A stretch of DNA of 64,000 nt from Flavobacteriales bacterium (GTDB taxonomy: Bacteria > Bacteroidota > Bacteroidia > Flavobacteriales > Flavobacteriaceae): assembly GCA_011525015.1 (NCBI GenBank), contig WTJC01000036.1:1-64000 (forward strand), in the 5' to 3' direction. A model generated the notes under the pieces. It made no database searches, was not told where the DNA came from, and worked only from the letters and a program-made list of their open reading frames with translations. Made by a program: the position numbers and the translations under genes. Shown piece after piece: positions 35,712 to 45,025 of the stretch (within the stretch, counting starts at the first letter, position 1; every line of letters begins with the position of its first letter).

Positions 35712-37187
35712 ATGAACAGCAGAATCATCATGTATATTATGGGGCTCTTGCTCGTCTGTAATGCGAGCTTCATGTTATTGGCCAGCATCATCAGTTTTGC
35801 AATGGGCGATGATGTGGCAACTGACATACTCACTGCAGCCTTGATGAATTTGTCTTTAGGTGGTTTAGGGATGTATGCTTTTCGCAACCACAAAAAAGAG
35901 CTTCGTAAACGAGAAGGTTTTTTTATTGTAGGTGCAGGATGGCTTTTACTAGTTTTTTCAGGAGTGTTACCCTATGTCTTTAGCGGCAGCATAAAGGGTT
36001 TTGAAAATGCCTTTTTTGAAACCATGTCAGGTTATACCACTACAGGTGCCACCGTGATTGATCAAATTGAGATCCTACCCAAGGGAATATTACTTTGGAG
36101 AAGTTTAACCCATTGGATTGGGGGAATGGGAATCATTGTATTAGCCATTGCGATTATACCACTATTGGGAATTGGAGGAATGCAGTTGTTCGCTGCAGAG
36201 GCACCAGGACCTGGAGGAGATAAATTACATCCTCGAATTACGGATACTGCAAAGCGACTTTGGTACATTTATGTAGGCTATACCTTGGTAGAAACTATTT
36301 TGTTATGGGGTGCTGGAATGAGCCTTTTCGATGCGCTCAATCATTCACTCTCCACCATGTCTACCGGTGGTTTTTCTACCAAAAACAGCAGTATTGCCTT
36401 TTGGAATGATCAGCCATTGATTCAGTACATCATCATTGTATTTATGTTTTTAGCGGGTACAAATTTTGTATTGTCTTATTATGCGCTCACTGGTAAGGTG
36501 CAAAAAGTGCTTCAAGATGACGAGTTTAGATTTTACTTTAAACTGATTATAGCCTTTGCCATCATCACTGCCTTAGGAATACGCTACTACAGCGATTTCT
36601 CTGCTGTTCAAACAGGATGGGATTCTATAGAAACCGCATTTAGACATGGACTATTTCAAGTGGTTGCCGTAATAACCACAACGGGTTTTGTCACCTCTGA
36701 TTTTACGGCATGGAATTCATTTTTAACTGTGCTCTTCTTTGGGTTAATGTTCGCTGGAGGATCTTCAGGTTCAACCAGTGGAGGTGTTAAAATTGTTCGT
36801 CATTTATTGATCATCAAAAACAGTCTTTTGGAATTTAAACGAAGTCTGCATCAAAATGCGATTATTCCAGTTCGCTTCAACTCGAGAGCAGTAGATAAGC
36901 AAATCGTTGACAATGTCATCGGATTTTTTGTGCTCTATATGTTATTGTTTATCGCAGGATCTGCAATTCTTGCCCTTTGTGGATTAGATTTTGAAACAGC
37001 GATAGGTGGCGCAGCATCTGCTTTAGGAAATGTAGGGCCTGCCTTAGGAGAAATTAATCCCGTAAGTACTTATGCCGCACTTCCAGTTGCAGCCAAAATC
37101 TGTCTCAGTGTTCTTATGCTGTTGGGAAGACTTGAACTCTTTACCATATTGATTCTAGTCAGCCCATCGTTTTGGAGAAACTTTTAG
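35712..37187 (+). CDS. trkH: Trk potassium transporter membrane subunit TrkH
   Basis: The 491-aa membrane protein has the four pore repeats of the TrkH/KtrB family; visible selectivity segments are TMSGYTTTGATV, TMSTGGFSTKNSS, ITTTGFVTSDF and ALGNVGPALGE. It forms the inner-membrane channel for K+ uptake and works with TrkA encoded directly upstream. Its 3' end overlaps the convergent aminotransferase gene by 4 bp. Confidence 0.96.
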   Translation: MNSRIIMYIMGLLLVCNASFMLLASIISFAMGDDVATDILTAALMNLSLGGLGMYAFRNHKKELRKREGFFIVGAGWLLLVFSGVLPYVFSGSIKGFENAFFETMSGYTTTGATVIDQIEILPKGILLWRSLTHWIGGMGIIVLAIAIIPLLGIGGMQLFAAEAPGPGGDKLHPRITDTAKRLWYIYVGYTLVETILLWGAGMSLFDALNHSLSTMSTGGFSTKNSSIAFWNDQPLIQYIIIVFMFLAGTNFVLSYYALTGKVQKVLQDDEFRFYFKLIIAFAIITALGIRYYSDFSAVQTGWDSIETAFRHGLFQVVAVITTTGFVTSDFTAWNSFLTVLFFGLMFAGGSSGSTSGGVKIVRHLLIIKNSLLEFKRSLHQNAIIPVRFNSRAVDKQIVDNVIGFFVLYMLLFIAGSAILALCGLDFETAIGGAASALGNVGPALGEINPVSTYAALPVAAKICLSVLMLLGRLELFTILILVSPSFWRNF

Positions 37188-38374
37188 CTTACCGCTTCTT
37201 CAATTCTTCTAAGTGCTTCAAGCAATTCCTTTTCTGATGCAGCATAGGAGATTCTTATACAATCTGGATTTCCAAAAGCCTCACCTGTAACAGTAGCTAC
37301 ATGCGCTTCTTCTAATAAGTATAAGGCGAAGTCAGAGGCGTTTGTAATCTGCTTGTTTTTAAGTGTTTTTCCAAAAAAGTATGAGATATCAGGAAATACG
37401 TAAAAGGCTCCTTCAGGCACATTGACCTTGAATCCTTGTATGTCATTCAATCGTTGTAGTACCAAGTCTCTTCGCTCTTTAAATTCATCTACCATGTACT
37501 GAATTCTACTTGGAGATTCTTGAAGAGCGGTAATTACTGCGCGTTGAGCAATAGCATTGGCTCCACTTGTTACCTGCCCTTGTAGCTTGTTGCATGCTCT
37601 AGCAATCCATTCTGGAGCTCCGATGTATCCGATTCTCCATCCTGTCATGGCAAAGGCCTTAGAAACTCCATTAACCGTTACCGTTCGCTCTTGCATACCT
37701 TCAATAGTTGCAAAACTGGTATGACCTCCACTGCTAAAATTAATGTGTTCGTAGATTTCATCAGAAACCACGATAATGTCTGGATGCTTTTTTAACACCT
37801 GAGCTAAAGCTTCTAATTCTTCTTTGCTGTAAAAGGATCCACTTGGATTACAAGGTGAACTGAACCACAGCATTCGAGTCTTATCATTAATAGCGGCCTC
37901 TAACTGCTCAGCGGTCATTTTAAAATCATTTTCAATAGAAGTTGAAACTTCAACAGGAACACCTTCGGCTAGTTTGACAATATCGCTATAACTCACCCAA
38001 TACGGTGCGGGTAAAATAACTTCGTCACCTTTATTGAGCACCACCATAGCCACATTGTAAAGCGATTGCTTAGCTCCAGTCGAGACGACAATTGAATTAG
38101 CTGTATAATCGATTTTATTATCTCTTTTAAACTTATGTATGATAGCCTCTTTTAAATCGGCATAACCATCTACAGGAGTGTATGAGCTGTAATTGTCATC
38201 TATTGCTTGTTTGGCTGCTTCTTTGATAAAATCTGGAATATCGAAATCGGGCTCTCCCAGAGAGAGTCCAATGACATCGACGCCATCATTTTTTAAACTT
38301 CTCGCTTTGGCAGCCATGGCAAGCGTGGCTGAGGTTGACATTTTTTGTAATCTTTCGGATACTTGATTATTCAT
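37184..38374 (-). CDS. Class I/II PLP-dependent aminotransferase (aspartate aminotransferase type)
   Basis: The 396-aa fold-type I protein resembles the bacterial Ib aspartate aminotransferases: LSLGEPDFDIPDFIKEAA, STGAKQSLYNVAMVVL, WFSSPCNPSGSFYSKEEL, SDEIYEHINF and the PLP lysine K239 in VSKAFAMTGWRIGYIG. It probably converts aspartate and 2-oxoglutarate to oxaloacetate and glutamate. Close relatives also use aromatic or prephenate substrates, so specificity is open. It is separated by 12 bp from the upstream desaturase gene and is probably co-transcribed. Confidence 0.92.
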   Translation of the reverse strand: MNNQVSERLQKMSTSATLAMAAKARSLKNDGVDVIGLSLGEPDFDIPDFIKEAAKQAIDDNYSSYTPVDGYADLKEAIIHKFKRDNKIDYTANSIVVSTGAKQSLYNVAMVVLNKGDEVILPAPYWVSYSDIVKLAEGVPVEVSTSIENDFKMTAEQLEAAINDKTRMLWFSSPCNPSGSFYSKEELEALAQVLKKHPDIIVVSDEIYEHINFSSGGHTSFATIEGMQERTVTVNGVSKAFAMTGWRIGYIGAPEWIARACNKLQGQVTSGANAIAQRAVITALQESPSRIQYMVDEFKERRDLVLQRLNDIQGFKVNVPEGAFYVFPDISYFFGKTLKNKQITNASDFALYLLEEAHVATVTGEAFGNPDCIRISYAASEKELLEALRRIEEAVS

Positions 38375-38386
38375 TTTTTTGACTGA

Positions 38387-39487
38387 TTAAACTGCAACAG
38401 CAGGTTTGTTTCCTAAGTGTTTAAGGTGATTAAAATGTGATTCTATGGCTACCCAAATTGAACTGTATTCGTGATAGGGTAGATTAAATTCTTTTGCCGT
38501 TGATTTGACGATTTCGGCAATCTTGGTATAGTGTACGTGACTGATGTTTGGAAAAATGTGATGTTCGATTTGATGGTTTAATCCACCGCTAAACCAGTTC
38601 AAAAATTTGCTTTTCGTGCCAAAATTAGCCGTAGTAAACAATTGGTGAATGGCCCATGTATTTTTCATAAATCCCGATTCGTTTGGAGTCGGTGTTTCTG
38701 CTTTTTCTACAATATGCGCCAATTGGAAAATCATACTCAAAATGAGTCCTGCAATGTAATGCATGACAAAAAATCCAATAATAACCTGATACCAAGCAAT
38801 GTCAAAGACAACAATAGGCAACACAATCCAAATGATGAAGTACAATATCTTGGTCAGAATCAACATGCTCCACATATAAATGTCACTTTTTTCAGCCCCA
38901 ACCGATAGTTTTCGTTTTCTGTACCTGATCATTTGAGTAAAATCACTGGTTAATGACCAGTTGATGGTGAGCAATCCATAGAGAAGAATCGAGTAGAGGT
39001 GTTGATAGCGGTGATGCTTTTTCCATGGAGTGTGTTTTGAAAACCTCAAAATTCTACCGGCCTCTAAATCTTCGTCGTGCTCGTGAATATTGGTAAAGGT
39101 GTGGTGTAGTAGATTGTGCTGCACTTTCCAGTTGTAAACATTACCTGCCAATAAGTAAATACTGCTTCCCATGATTTTGTTTACCCATTTTTTTGAGGAA
39201 AATGAACCGTGATTGGCATCGTGCATTACATTCATGCCGACTCCAGCGACTCCAATTCCCATGACGATACAAAGGGCAAAATCTAAGACAAAGTGAAAAT
39301 CAAAAATGGTAATCAGGAAATAAGGAGTCACAAGGAGTATAAACATGATGAGTGTTTTAAAATACAACTTGAAATCCCCCGTTTTTTTTAGTGATTTTTG
39401 TCTGAAATAGTCGTTGACTCTTTTGTTAAGGGTGGTAAAGAACTTGCGTTGATCCGCTCGTTCAAATCGAATACTCTTCTTTTTCAT
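38387..39487 (-). CDS. Membrane fatty-acid (acyl-lipid/acyl-CoA) desaturase
   Basis: The 366-aa protein has several membrane segments and the three histidine boxes of front-end-type desaturases: HDANH (89-93), HNLLHH (124-129) and HQIEHH near residue 305. The boxes bind the di-iron centre that introduces a double bond in acyl chains. The third box HQIEHH is typical of linoleoyl-CoA/delta-6-like desaturases. No fused cytochrome b5 domain is present, so an external electron donor is needed. It would help adjust membrane fluidity, for example in cold sea water. Confidence 0.93.
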   Translation of the reverse strand: MKKKSIRFERADQRKFFTTLNKRVNDYFRQKSLKKTGDFKLYFKTLIMFILLVTPYFLITIFDFHFVLDFALCIVMGIGVAGVGMNVMHDANHGSFSSKKWVNKIMGSSIYLLAGNVYNWKVQHNLLHHTFTNIHEHDEDLEAGRILRFSKHTPWKKHHRYQHLYSILLYGLLTINWSLTSDFTQMIRYRKRKLSVGAEKSDIYMWSMLILTKILYFIIWIVLPIVVFDIAWYQVIIGFFVMHYIAGLILSMIFQLAHIVEKAETPTPNESGFMKNTWAIHQLFTTANFGTKSKFLNWFSGGLNHQIEHHIFPNISHVHYTKIAEIVKSTAKEFNLPYHEYSSIWVAIESHFNHLKHLGNKPAVAV

Positions 39488-39540
39488 AACTCGGTTAATT
39501 AGCCTGTTTAGAATGATTAATTTAGCGCAAAATTCTCTTA

Positions 39541-40167
39541 ATGTCCAAAGAAAAAGTCTCTAAATACTTCACTGAACTCAGTTCAAAACAGAGAGCGCAA
39601 ATTAGCGAATTAGAACGGTTATACAATGACTGGAATCTTAAAATCAACGTAGTTTCTAGAAAAGATATAGAGCAGATTTACCTCAGACATGTTTTGCATT
39701 CGATGTGTATTGCAAAGTTCATTTCCTTCAAAGCAAATTCAAATGTCATTGATGTCGGCACTGGAGGTGGTTTTCCGGGAATTCCCCTTGCCATTTTATT
39801 TCCAGAGGTCAACTTCACGCTTGTTGATTCCATCGGTAAAAAATTAAAAGTTGTTGAAGAAGTAGTTTCGGGTTTGAACCTATCTAACGTAAAAACCATT
39901 CACAGTAGGGCAGAAGATTTGACTTCAGGTCAATTTGACTTTGTAGTCTCTAGAGCGGTAGCCTATATGCCAACATTTGTGCATTGGACACAACACCTGC
40001 TCTCAAAAAAGAACAGGCACCAAATCGCTAATGGAATTCTATACCTCAAAGGAGGAGACTTAGAAGAAGAGCTTTCATCCTTTCCAAAAAGTCAAATCTA
40101 TGAACTCACCGATTGGATTCCTGAAGAAGAGTTCCAAACAAAGAAGTTGGTATACCTACCTCTTTAA
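39541..40167 (+). CDS. rsmG: 16S rRNA (guanine-N7)-methyltransferase RsmG
   Basis: The 208-aa SAM-dependent methyltransferase of the GidB family carries NDWNLKINVVSRKDIEQIYLRH near the N-terminus, the SAM loop VIDVGTGGGFPGIPLAI and FVVSRAVAYM later. It methylates N7 of G527 (E. coli numbering) in 16S rRNA. The gene stands alone between a divergent desaturase and the convergent pruA, whose stop overlaps its own by 4 bp. Confidence 0.96.
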   Translation: MSKEKVSKYFTELSSKQRAQISELERLYNDWNLKINVVSRKDIEQIYLRHVLHSMCIAKFISFKANSNVIDVGTGGGFPGIPLAILFPEVNFTLVDSIGKKLKVVEEVVSGLNLSNVKTIHSRAEDLTSGQFDFVVSRAVAYMPTFVHWTQHLLSKKNRHQIANGILYLKGGDLEEELSSFPKSQIYELTDWIPEEEFQTKKLVYLPL

Positions 40168-41795
40168 CTTTCTAAGAAAGGATAGCTATAGTCTTCAGGA
40201 CTTACGAAGGTCTCTTTGATCAATCTCGGAGAAACCCATCTGAGTAGGTTTAGTGCTGATCCCGCCTTGTCATTTGTTCCAGAGGCTCTAGCACCCCCAA
40301 AAGGCTGTTGACCAACCACAGCACCAGTAGGTTTGTCATTGATGTAAAAGTTTCCTGCTGAATTTTCTAAAGCTTCTAACGCCTCGTTGATGAGGTAACG
40401 GTCCTTTGCAAATACAGCACCAGTTAGCGCGTACTCCGATGTAGTATCTACAAGTTTGAGCGTTTCTTTCCACTGATCGTCTTCGTAAACATAGACTGTG
40501 ACCACTGGACCAAAAAGTTCGGTTTCCATGGTTTCATATCTTGGATTTGTGGTGACTATAACCGTAGGGTCTATAAAGTAACCACAGCTGTCATCGTATT
40601 GACCTCCTGCATAAATAGTGGCCTCATTGCTTTTTTTGGCGCGTTCGATAAAATGTACGTTGCGATCAAAGGCTTGCTGGTGAATTACAGCAGTTACAAA
40701 GCGCGTCATATCCTCAGGGCTTCCTGGTTTTCCGATTTTATCGATATCCTGTTTTACCTGGTCTAAAATCGTATCGGCTTTTGATTTAGGAAGGTATACC
40801 CTAGATGCAGCACTACACTTTTGACCTTGTAATTCAAAAGCTCCTCTAACAATAGCAGTACTAACTTGTTTGCTGTTCGCAGAAGGGTGCGCAATGATAA
40901 AGTCTTTACCTCCAGTTTCTCCTACGATTCTCGGATAGGTTTTGTAGTTGTGAATATTATTTCCGATTTGCTTCCAAAGGTTCTTAAAGACCTCTGTAGA
41001 TCCGGTAAAGTGTAATCCAGAAAAATCAGCATGGCCTAAAACTTGGTCACTGATCATGACAGGATCTCCGTAAACCATATTGATTACCCCCGCAGGTAAC
41101 CCGGCTTCTTGAAAGACTTCCATAATGACTTGAGCACTATACACCTGCGCGTCACTGGGCTTCCACACCACAGTATTTCCCATTAGAGCTGCAGATGCTG
41201 GTAAGTTTCCTGCAATAGCGGTGAAGTTAAAAGGTGTAATGGCGTATATAAATCCTTCTAAAGGTCTGTAGCTGACTTGATTCCACATTCCTGAAGCTGA
41301 CTGTGGTTGATCAGAATAAATCTGAGTTAAAAAGCTGGCATTGAATCGCAAAAAGTCAATTAGCTCGCAAGCAGCGTCGATTTCTGCTTGATGAATTGTT
41401 TTTGATTGAGCGAGCATTGTAGCCGCATTGATTCGAGCTCTATAAGGACCTGCCAAAAGATCTGCAGCTTTTAAAAATACAGCCGCACGGGATTGCCATG
41501 GTGTCTGTCCCCATTTGTCTCTCGCATTGAGTGCGCTGTCAATCGCCATTTGAACTTCTTTTTCTGAGGCCAAATGGTATTTACCAATTTCGTGCTTGTG
41601 GTCGTGAGGAGGTGCAATCGATTTGCATGTTCCGGTGCGTACCTCTTCACCATTGATATACATCGGGATGTCAATGTGATTTTTATACAGTGATTTATAA
41701 GTCTGCAAAACATTTTGTTTTTCAGCACTGTTTTTTTTGTAATCCAGCACTTTTTCATTTGCAATTGCTGGAACCTTAAATAGAGCGTTCGACAT
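40164..41795 (-). CDS. pruA: L-glutamate gamma-semialdehyde (1-pyrroline-5-carboxylate) dehydrogenase
   Basis: The ATG at 41795 gives MSNALFKVPAIANEKVL and 543 aa; the longer frame starts at a TTG. This is an aldehyde dehydrogenase with GETGGKDF, catalytic C327 in GQKCSAASR and the NDKPTGAVVGQQPFGGARASGTNDKAG end typical of P5C dehydrogenases. It oxidises glutamate semialdehyde from proline breakdown to glutamate with NAD+. It is a stand-alone enzyme; the proline dehydrogenase gene is not in this window. Confidence 0.96.
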   Translation of the reverse strand: MSNALFKVPAIANEKVLDYKKNSAEKQNVLQTYKSLYKNHIDIPMYINGEEVRTGTCKSIAPPHDHKHEIGKYHLASEKEVQMAIDSALNARDKWGQTPWQSRAAVFLKAADLLAGPYRARINAATMLAQSKTIHQAEIDAACELIDFLRFNASFLTQIYSDQPQSASGMWNQVSYRPLEGFIYAITPFNFTAIAGNLPASAALMGNTVVWKPSDAQVYSAQVIMEVFQEAGLPAGVINMVYGDPVMISDQVLGHADFSGLHFTGSTEVFKNLWKQIGNNIHNYKTYPRIVGETGGKDFIIAHPSANSKQVSTAIVRGAFELQGQKCSAASRVYLPKSKADTILDQVKQDIDKIGKPGSPEDMTRFVTAVIHQQAFDRNVHFIERAKKSNEATIYAGGQYDDSCGYFIDPTVIVTTNPRYETMETELFGPVVTVYVYEDDQWKETLKLVDTTSEYALTGAVFAKDRYLINEALEALENSAGNFYINDKPTGAVVGQQPFGGARASGTNDKAGSALNLLRWVSPRLIKETFVSPEDYSYPFLES

Positions 41796-41821
41796 GACGT
41801 TTGAATTCAAATGTTATGTCG

Positions 41822-41829
41822 CAAAGGTA
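41822..41829 (-). promoter_or_regulatory. pruA promoter -7 element
   Basis: Minus-strand TACCTTTG is an exact TAnnTTTG, 26 bp before the pruA ATG and 14 bp after the stop of the ApaG-like gene. No clear -33 element. Confidence 0.5.
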
Positions 41830-41843
41830 GAAGATTTAATGTA

Positions 41844-42257
41844 TTAATTCATGTAATATTCAGGGTGTAACTGAATGAGAACAGACTTTATTTCGATATA
41901 GTCTTTTGTTATGACATCTTGAAAAAGAAAGTAAGCTTCAATAGCCCCAAATTCAGATTCTATCGCCAGATTTGACTCGTAAGTGAAAGAATCTTGCGGT
42001 AGAATAACCGGCTTTTGCCCTTTTAAGGTAGTATTGAATATTTCGTAATTCTTGTTGAATTCGTAGATGTTCCACTTCACATTGATAAAGCGAAGTGCAA
42101 TACCACTTTCATTGGTGATTGTGGTCTTGTAACTGTAGCCGTATAATGGCCTGTCGTTTTTGTAAAAAATCTCATCGTTTTTGATGGAGTTTTTTATGAA
42201 TATAAGTTGGTTGATATCGGCGTCCATATCGGTTAAAGTAGACCAATGGGCTTGCAT
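41844..42257 (-). CDS. ApaG-domain-like small protein
   Basis: The 137-aa protein has no signal peptide. From residue 40 on it follows the ApaG/DUF525 beta-sandwich pattern: YSYKTTITNESGIALRFINVKWNIYE, then a proline-glycine turn QKPVILPQDSFTYESNLAIESEFGAIEAYF. ApaG domains bind small molecules and occur alone or in F-box proteins; a defined role is lacking. The match is by pattern and is divergent. It lies 53 bp after the T9SS Plug gene on the same strand. Confidence 0.6.
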   Translation of the reverse strand: MQAHWSTLTDMDADINQLIFIKNSIKNDEIFYKNDRPLYGYSYKTTITNESGIALRFINVKWNIYEFNKNYEIFNTTLKGQKPVILPQDSFTYESNLAIESEFGAIEAYFLFQDVITKDYIEIKSVLIQLHPEYYMN

Positions 42258-42260
42258 TTC

Positions 42261-42284
42261 GTCGAATCGGATTATTAATTCGAC
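42261..42284. repeat. Inverted repeat upstream of the ApaG-like gene
   Basis: GTCGAAT (42261-42267) and ATTCGAC (42278-42284) are perfect 7-bp arms around 10 bp, between the Plug and ApaG-like genes and 3 bp before the latter's ATG. It could be a weak terminator or a regulatory stem. Confidence 0.35.
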
Positions 42285-42310
42285 AAAGGCTCAAAAATTA
42301 AGACAAACGC

Positions 42311-43534
42311 TCAAAGTCCGAGGTCGGAGGAGTAAATTTTTTGATAACCGATTAGGCGGTCGTAATTCAAATCAAAATCCTTGTAGTAAAATAAAATCTG
42401 ATAGGCATTTTCAGTGGTTAGAAAACTGCCATTGATACTGCTGGCGTCTATCGCACCTTCTTTGTTTTTAGTGACAAAAAGATAATTGTATATACCTTGT
42501 TTGAGTAATAGTCTTGTCTTCCAGATATTGGCTTTTTCATCGAATTGAAGTTGAGACTCCTTATTGAGTTCAAAATTGTTGAATCCACCGATGATATATA
42601 CCTCGTTAAAATCTCCGACATTCTCTAAACTAAAATCAATATTAAGATAGTCAGCTTCTATTGCAGGTTCTGTTCCTTGTAGGGTTTGTATCACAAAATC
42701 ACCGTTGATATCTGGGTTGTACGTGTAGGGCAGGAGTTGTCTGTTTCTTTGGGTGTATAGTGTCATGAGAATAGGCGTCTCATAACTAATTTCTCTTACG
42801 CTGTTATTGGTACTTCTGATATCCTTGGTATCAAAGAACAAGAATTCATTTTGTCCATAAAACTGAATTTCATCTCGGTTAAAAATGAGCTGATTGCTAT
42901 TTTGAAAATCAGGATTTATAAATGTCTTTTGAGTGCTCCACTGAAAGTTTTGAATGATAGAAAGAGATGTGCGTTGTTCGAAGTCAATCAGTGCGTTGCG
43001 ATTGATGTTTACTCGCACCTCAATGCGCTGCTGCTCATTCCCAAAGCTTATTTTTCGCGGTCGCTTCACTATTCCGGCGATTTGAGCTAAAGGCTCATAG
43101 ACCAAAAATTTTCGTTCTAGAACGAGTTCATTTTGACTGTTTTTAATTAAAATCTTGTAATGTCCGCTTTTGGTGATTCGAATTTGATCATTGGGAATGG
43201 TCAAGGTGTAATTCGAATAAGAAATTAAGGTGTTAAAACTGTTTTGATAATTGATAATTCGCTGCCCGTCAAAACCAGAAATATATTCTGTTTGAAACAG
43301 GTTTGATTTGCTCCAATCCTTGTTGTAATGTTCAATGTAGTAGTAATAATCTTCTTCTAGGTTTGCCAGGTCGTCGAAACTTAGGTGTATGGCCTCTCCA
43401 AGAGCTACTACAGGTAGTACGTCAGTTGGGTCACTTCCTCTTAAAATGACCGTTTGGAGCTGCTTTTGTTGACTGTAAACCACGGTGTACATCAGACAAA
43501 AAATCAAGCAAAGAATACGGATATGCTTTTGCAT
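42311..43534 (-). CDS. Type IX secretion system Plug-domain protein (DUF5103)
   Basis: The ATG at 43534 gives a signal peptide (MQKHIRILCLIFCLMYTVVYSQ) and 407 aa. The conserved DUF5103 block is clear: YYYYIEHYNKDW, TEYISGFDGQRIINYQNSFNTL and YSNYTLTIPNDQI. This family includes the Plug protein that closes the periplasmic end of the SprA translocon in the T9SS. The C-terminal quarter (about 305-400) has a second beta domain with YIIGGFNNFELN. Together with the PorT-like protein it shows that the organism has T9SS, though the core genes lie elsewhere. Confidence 0.85.
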   Translation of the reverse strand: MQKHIRILCLIFCLMYTVVYSQQKQLQTVILRGSDPTDVLPVVALGEAIHLSFDDLANLEEDYYYYIEHYNKDWSKSNLFQTEYISGFDGQRIINYQNSFNTLISYSNYTLTIPNDQIRITKSGHYKILIKNSQNELVLERKFLVYEPLAQIAGIVKRPRKISFGNEQQRIEVRVNINRNALIDFEQRTSLSIIQNFQWSTQKTFINPDFQNSNQLIFNRDEIQFYGQNEFLFFDTKDIRSTNNSVREISYETPILMTLYTQRNRQLLPYTYNPDINGDFVIQTLQGTEPAIEADYLNIDFSLENVGDFNEVYIIGGFNNFELNKESQLQFDEKANIWKTRLLLKQGIYNYLFVTKNKEGAIDASSINGSFLTTENAYQILFYYKDFDLNYDRLIGYQKIYSSDLGL

Positions 43535-43546
43535 GGTGTAAAAAAA

Positions 43547-43554
43547 CAAAATTA
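43547..43554 (-). promoter_or_regulatory. -7 element for the Plug-protein gene
   Basis: Minus-strand TAATTTTG is an exact TAnnTTTG, 12 bp before the ATG at 43534. The -33 region is not convincing. Confidence 0.4.
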
Positions 43555-43601
43555 TAAGCGCATTTGTAATACGAAAGAACCAATAATTTATTTAAACAAA
43601 A

Positions 43602-43633
43602 TTGTGTTGGTACGCTTTCCTGTCTTATTTTTG
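43602..43633 (+). promoter_or_regulatory. nqr operon promoter
   Basis: TTG at 43602-43604, a 21-bp spacer and TATTTTTG at 43626-43633 (exact TAnnTTTG) lie 36 bp upstream of the nqrA ATG. It diverges from the Plug gene promoter within the same 135-bp gap. Confidence 0.65.
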
Positions 43634-43669
43634 CCGCGTCTAATAGTAAATAAACTTTTCTAATCAATT

Positions 43670-45022
43670 ATGTCTAAAGACATTCGAATCAAGAAAGGAT
43701 TGTCTATTTCGTTAAAAGGAGAGGCTGAAATGCGCACCGAAAGTGCCAAAGAAAGCCAAACTTTTAAAGTGAGATTGGATGATTTTCACGGGTTAACTCC
43801 AAAATTAATTCACAAAGAAAACGCTCAAGTTTCTAAAGGTGAACCTCTTTTTTTCGACAAGAATAATGAAGAAATACTTTTCGTTTCACCAGTAAGTGGC
43901 ACTGTTGCCGAAATTGAAAGAGGAGCGCGCAGAAGAGTGCTGAATATTTCGATCAAAGCGGATGGTAAAAATAACTGTGTCGATCACAAGGCTTTCGACT
44001 TTTCTGGTAAAAATGCAGAAGACGTCAAACAACATTTATTGAAATCTGGATGTTGGCCTTACATCAAACAAAGACCTTATGACGTTATCGCAAGACCAGA
44101 TCAAAATCCTAAGGCAGTTTTTATTTCAGCCTTCAACTCTGGTCCCTTACAACCAAACCTAGAATACATCCTCAAAGGAAATGAAGATAAAATTCAAGCG
44201 GCTATTGATGCCCTAAATATTTTGACTCCAGGTAAGGTTCATGTATCCGTTCCAAATAAAGAAGGTTCTGTTTTTGAAGCGATTAAAAATATTGATTTAC
44301 ACGCGGTATCTGGTCCTCATCCTGCAGGACTTGTCGGTACTCAAATCGGACAGATTGATCCTATCAATAAAGGAGAGGTCGTTTGGACTATCGGAGCACA
44401 AGACCTTCTGATCATAGGAGAGTTGCTGCTAACAGGAAAATATAACCCAGAGCGCATTGTCGCTGTAACAGGGTCTTCAATCAATGAACCCATGTACGTG
44501 AGAACCACTTATGGCGCCTCTTTAGAAAATACCATTGAGAGTTGTGGATTAAAAGAAGGCAATCACCGTTTGATCAATGGTGACGTCCTCACAGGTTACA
44601 CCTCAGAAATGGATGGAGCTATTGGATTCTACACCACTCAGATTACTGCTATTCCCGAAGGTGACGATTATGAATTTTTTGGTTGGAATAAACCCGTTTT
44701 TGATAAAATTTCAAGCACTAGGGCATTTACCTTTTCGTGGTTGACCCCTAAGAAAAAATACGATTTGACCACCAATACAAATGGTGAGCACAGGGCATTT
44801 GTGGTAACGGGAAGTTATGAAAAAGTCTTTCCGTTAGACATCTATCCGATGCAATTGCTCAAGGCTTGTATGGTCAAAGATTTAGACGAAATGGAACAGC
44901 TCGGTTTGTATGAGGTTGCTCCCGAAGACTTTGCCTTGACAGAGTTTATTTGCATCTCAAAACAACCGCATCAACAAATTATTAGAGAAGGATTAGATCT
45001 ATTACTCAAAGAAATTGGATAA
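43670..45022 (+). CDS. nqrA: Na+-translocating NADH:quinone reductase subunit A
   Basis: The 450-aa protein is a soluble NqrA with the opening IRIKKGLSISLKGEAE, a lipoyl/biotinyl-like segment (VSKGEPLFFDKNNEEILFVSPVSGTVAEIERGARR) and HPAGLVGTQIGQIDPI. It sits on the cytoplasmic side of the six-subunit Na+ pump and contributes to quinone binding. It is the first gene of nqrABCDEF. NQR replaces or complements complex I in many marine bacteria and makes a sodium-motive force. Confidence 0.97.
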   Translation: MSKDIRIKKGLSISLKGEAEMRTESAKESQTFKVRLDDFHGLTPKLIHKENAQVSKGEPLFFDKNNEEILFVSPVSGTVAEIERGARRRVLNISIKADGKNNCVDHKAFDFSGKNAEDVKQHLLKSGCWPYIKQRPYDVIARPDQNPKAVFISAFNSGPLQPNLEYILKGNEDKIQAAIDALNILTPGKVHVSVPNKEGSVFEAIKNIDLHAVSGPHPAGLVGTQIGQIDPINKGEVVWTIGAQDLLIIGELLLTGKYNPERIVAVTGSSINEPMYVRTTYGASLENTIESCGLKEGNHRLINGDVLTGYTSEMDGAIGFYTTQITAIPEGDDYEFFGWNKPVFDKISSTRAFTFSWLTPKKKYDLTTNTNGEHRAFVVTGSYEKVFPLDIYPMQLLKACMVKDLDEMEQLGLYEVAPEDFALTEFICISKQPHQQIIREGLDLLLKEIG

Positions 45023-45025
45023 AGC

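Noticed and set aside
35369-35893. 174-codon open frame on the minus strand over the end of trkA and start of trkH
   Set aside because: It lies antisense to two clear genes; its Ser/Lys/Ile-rich translation has no family pattern.
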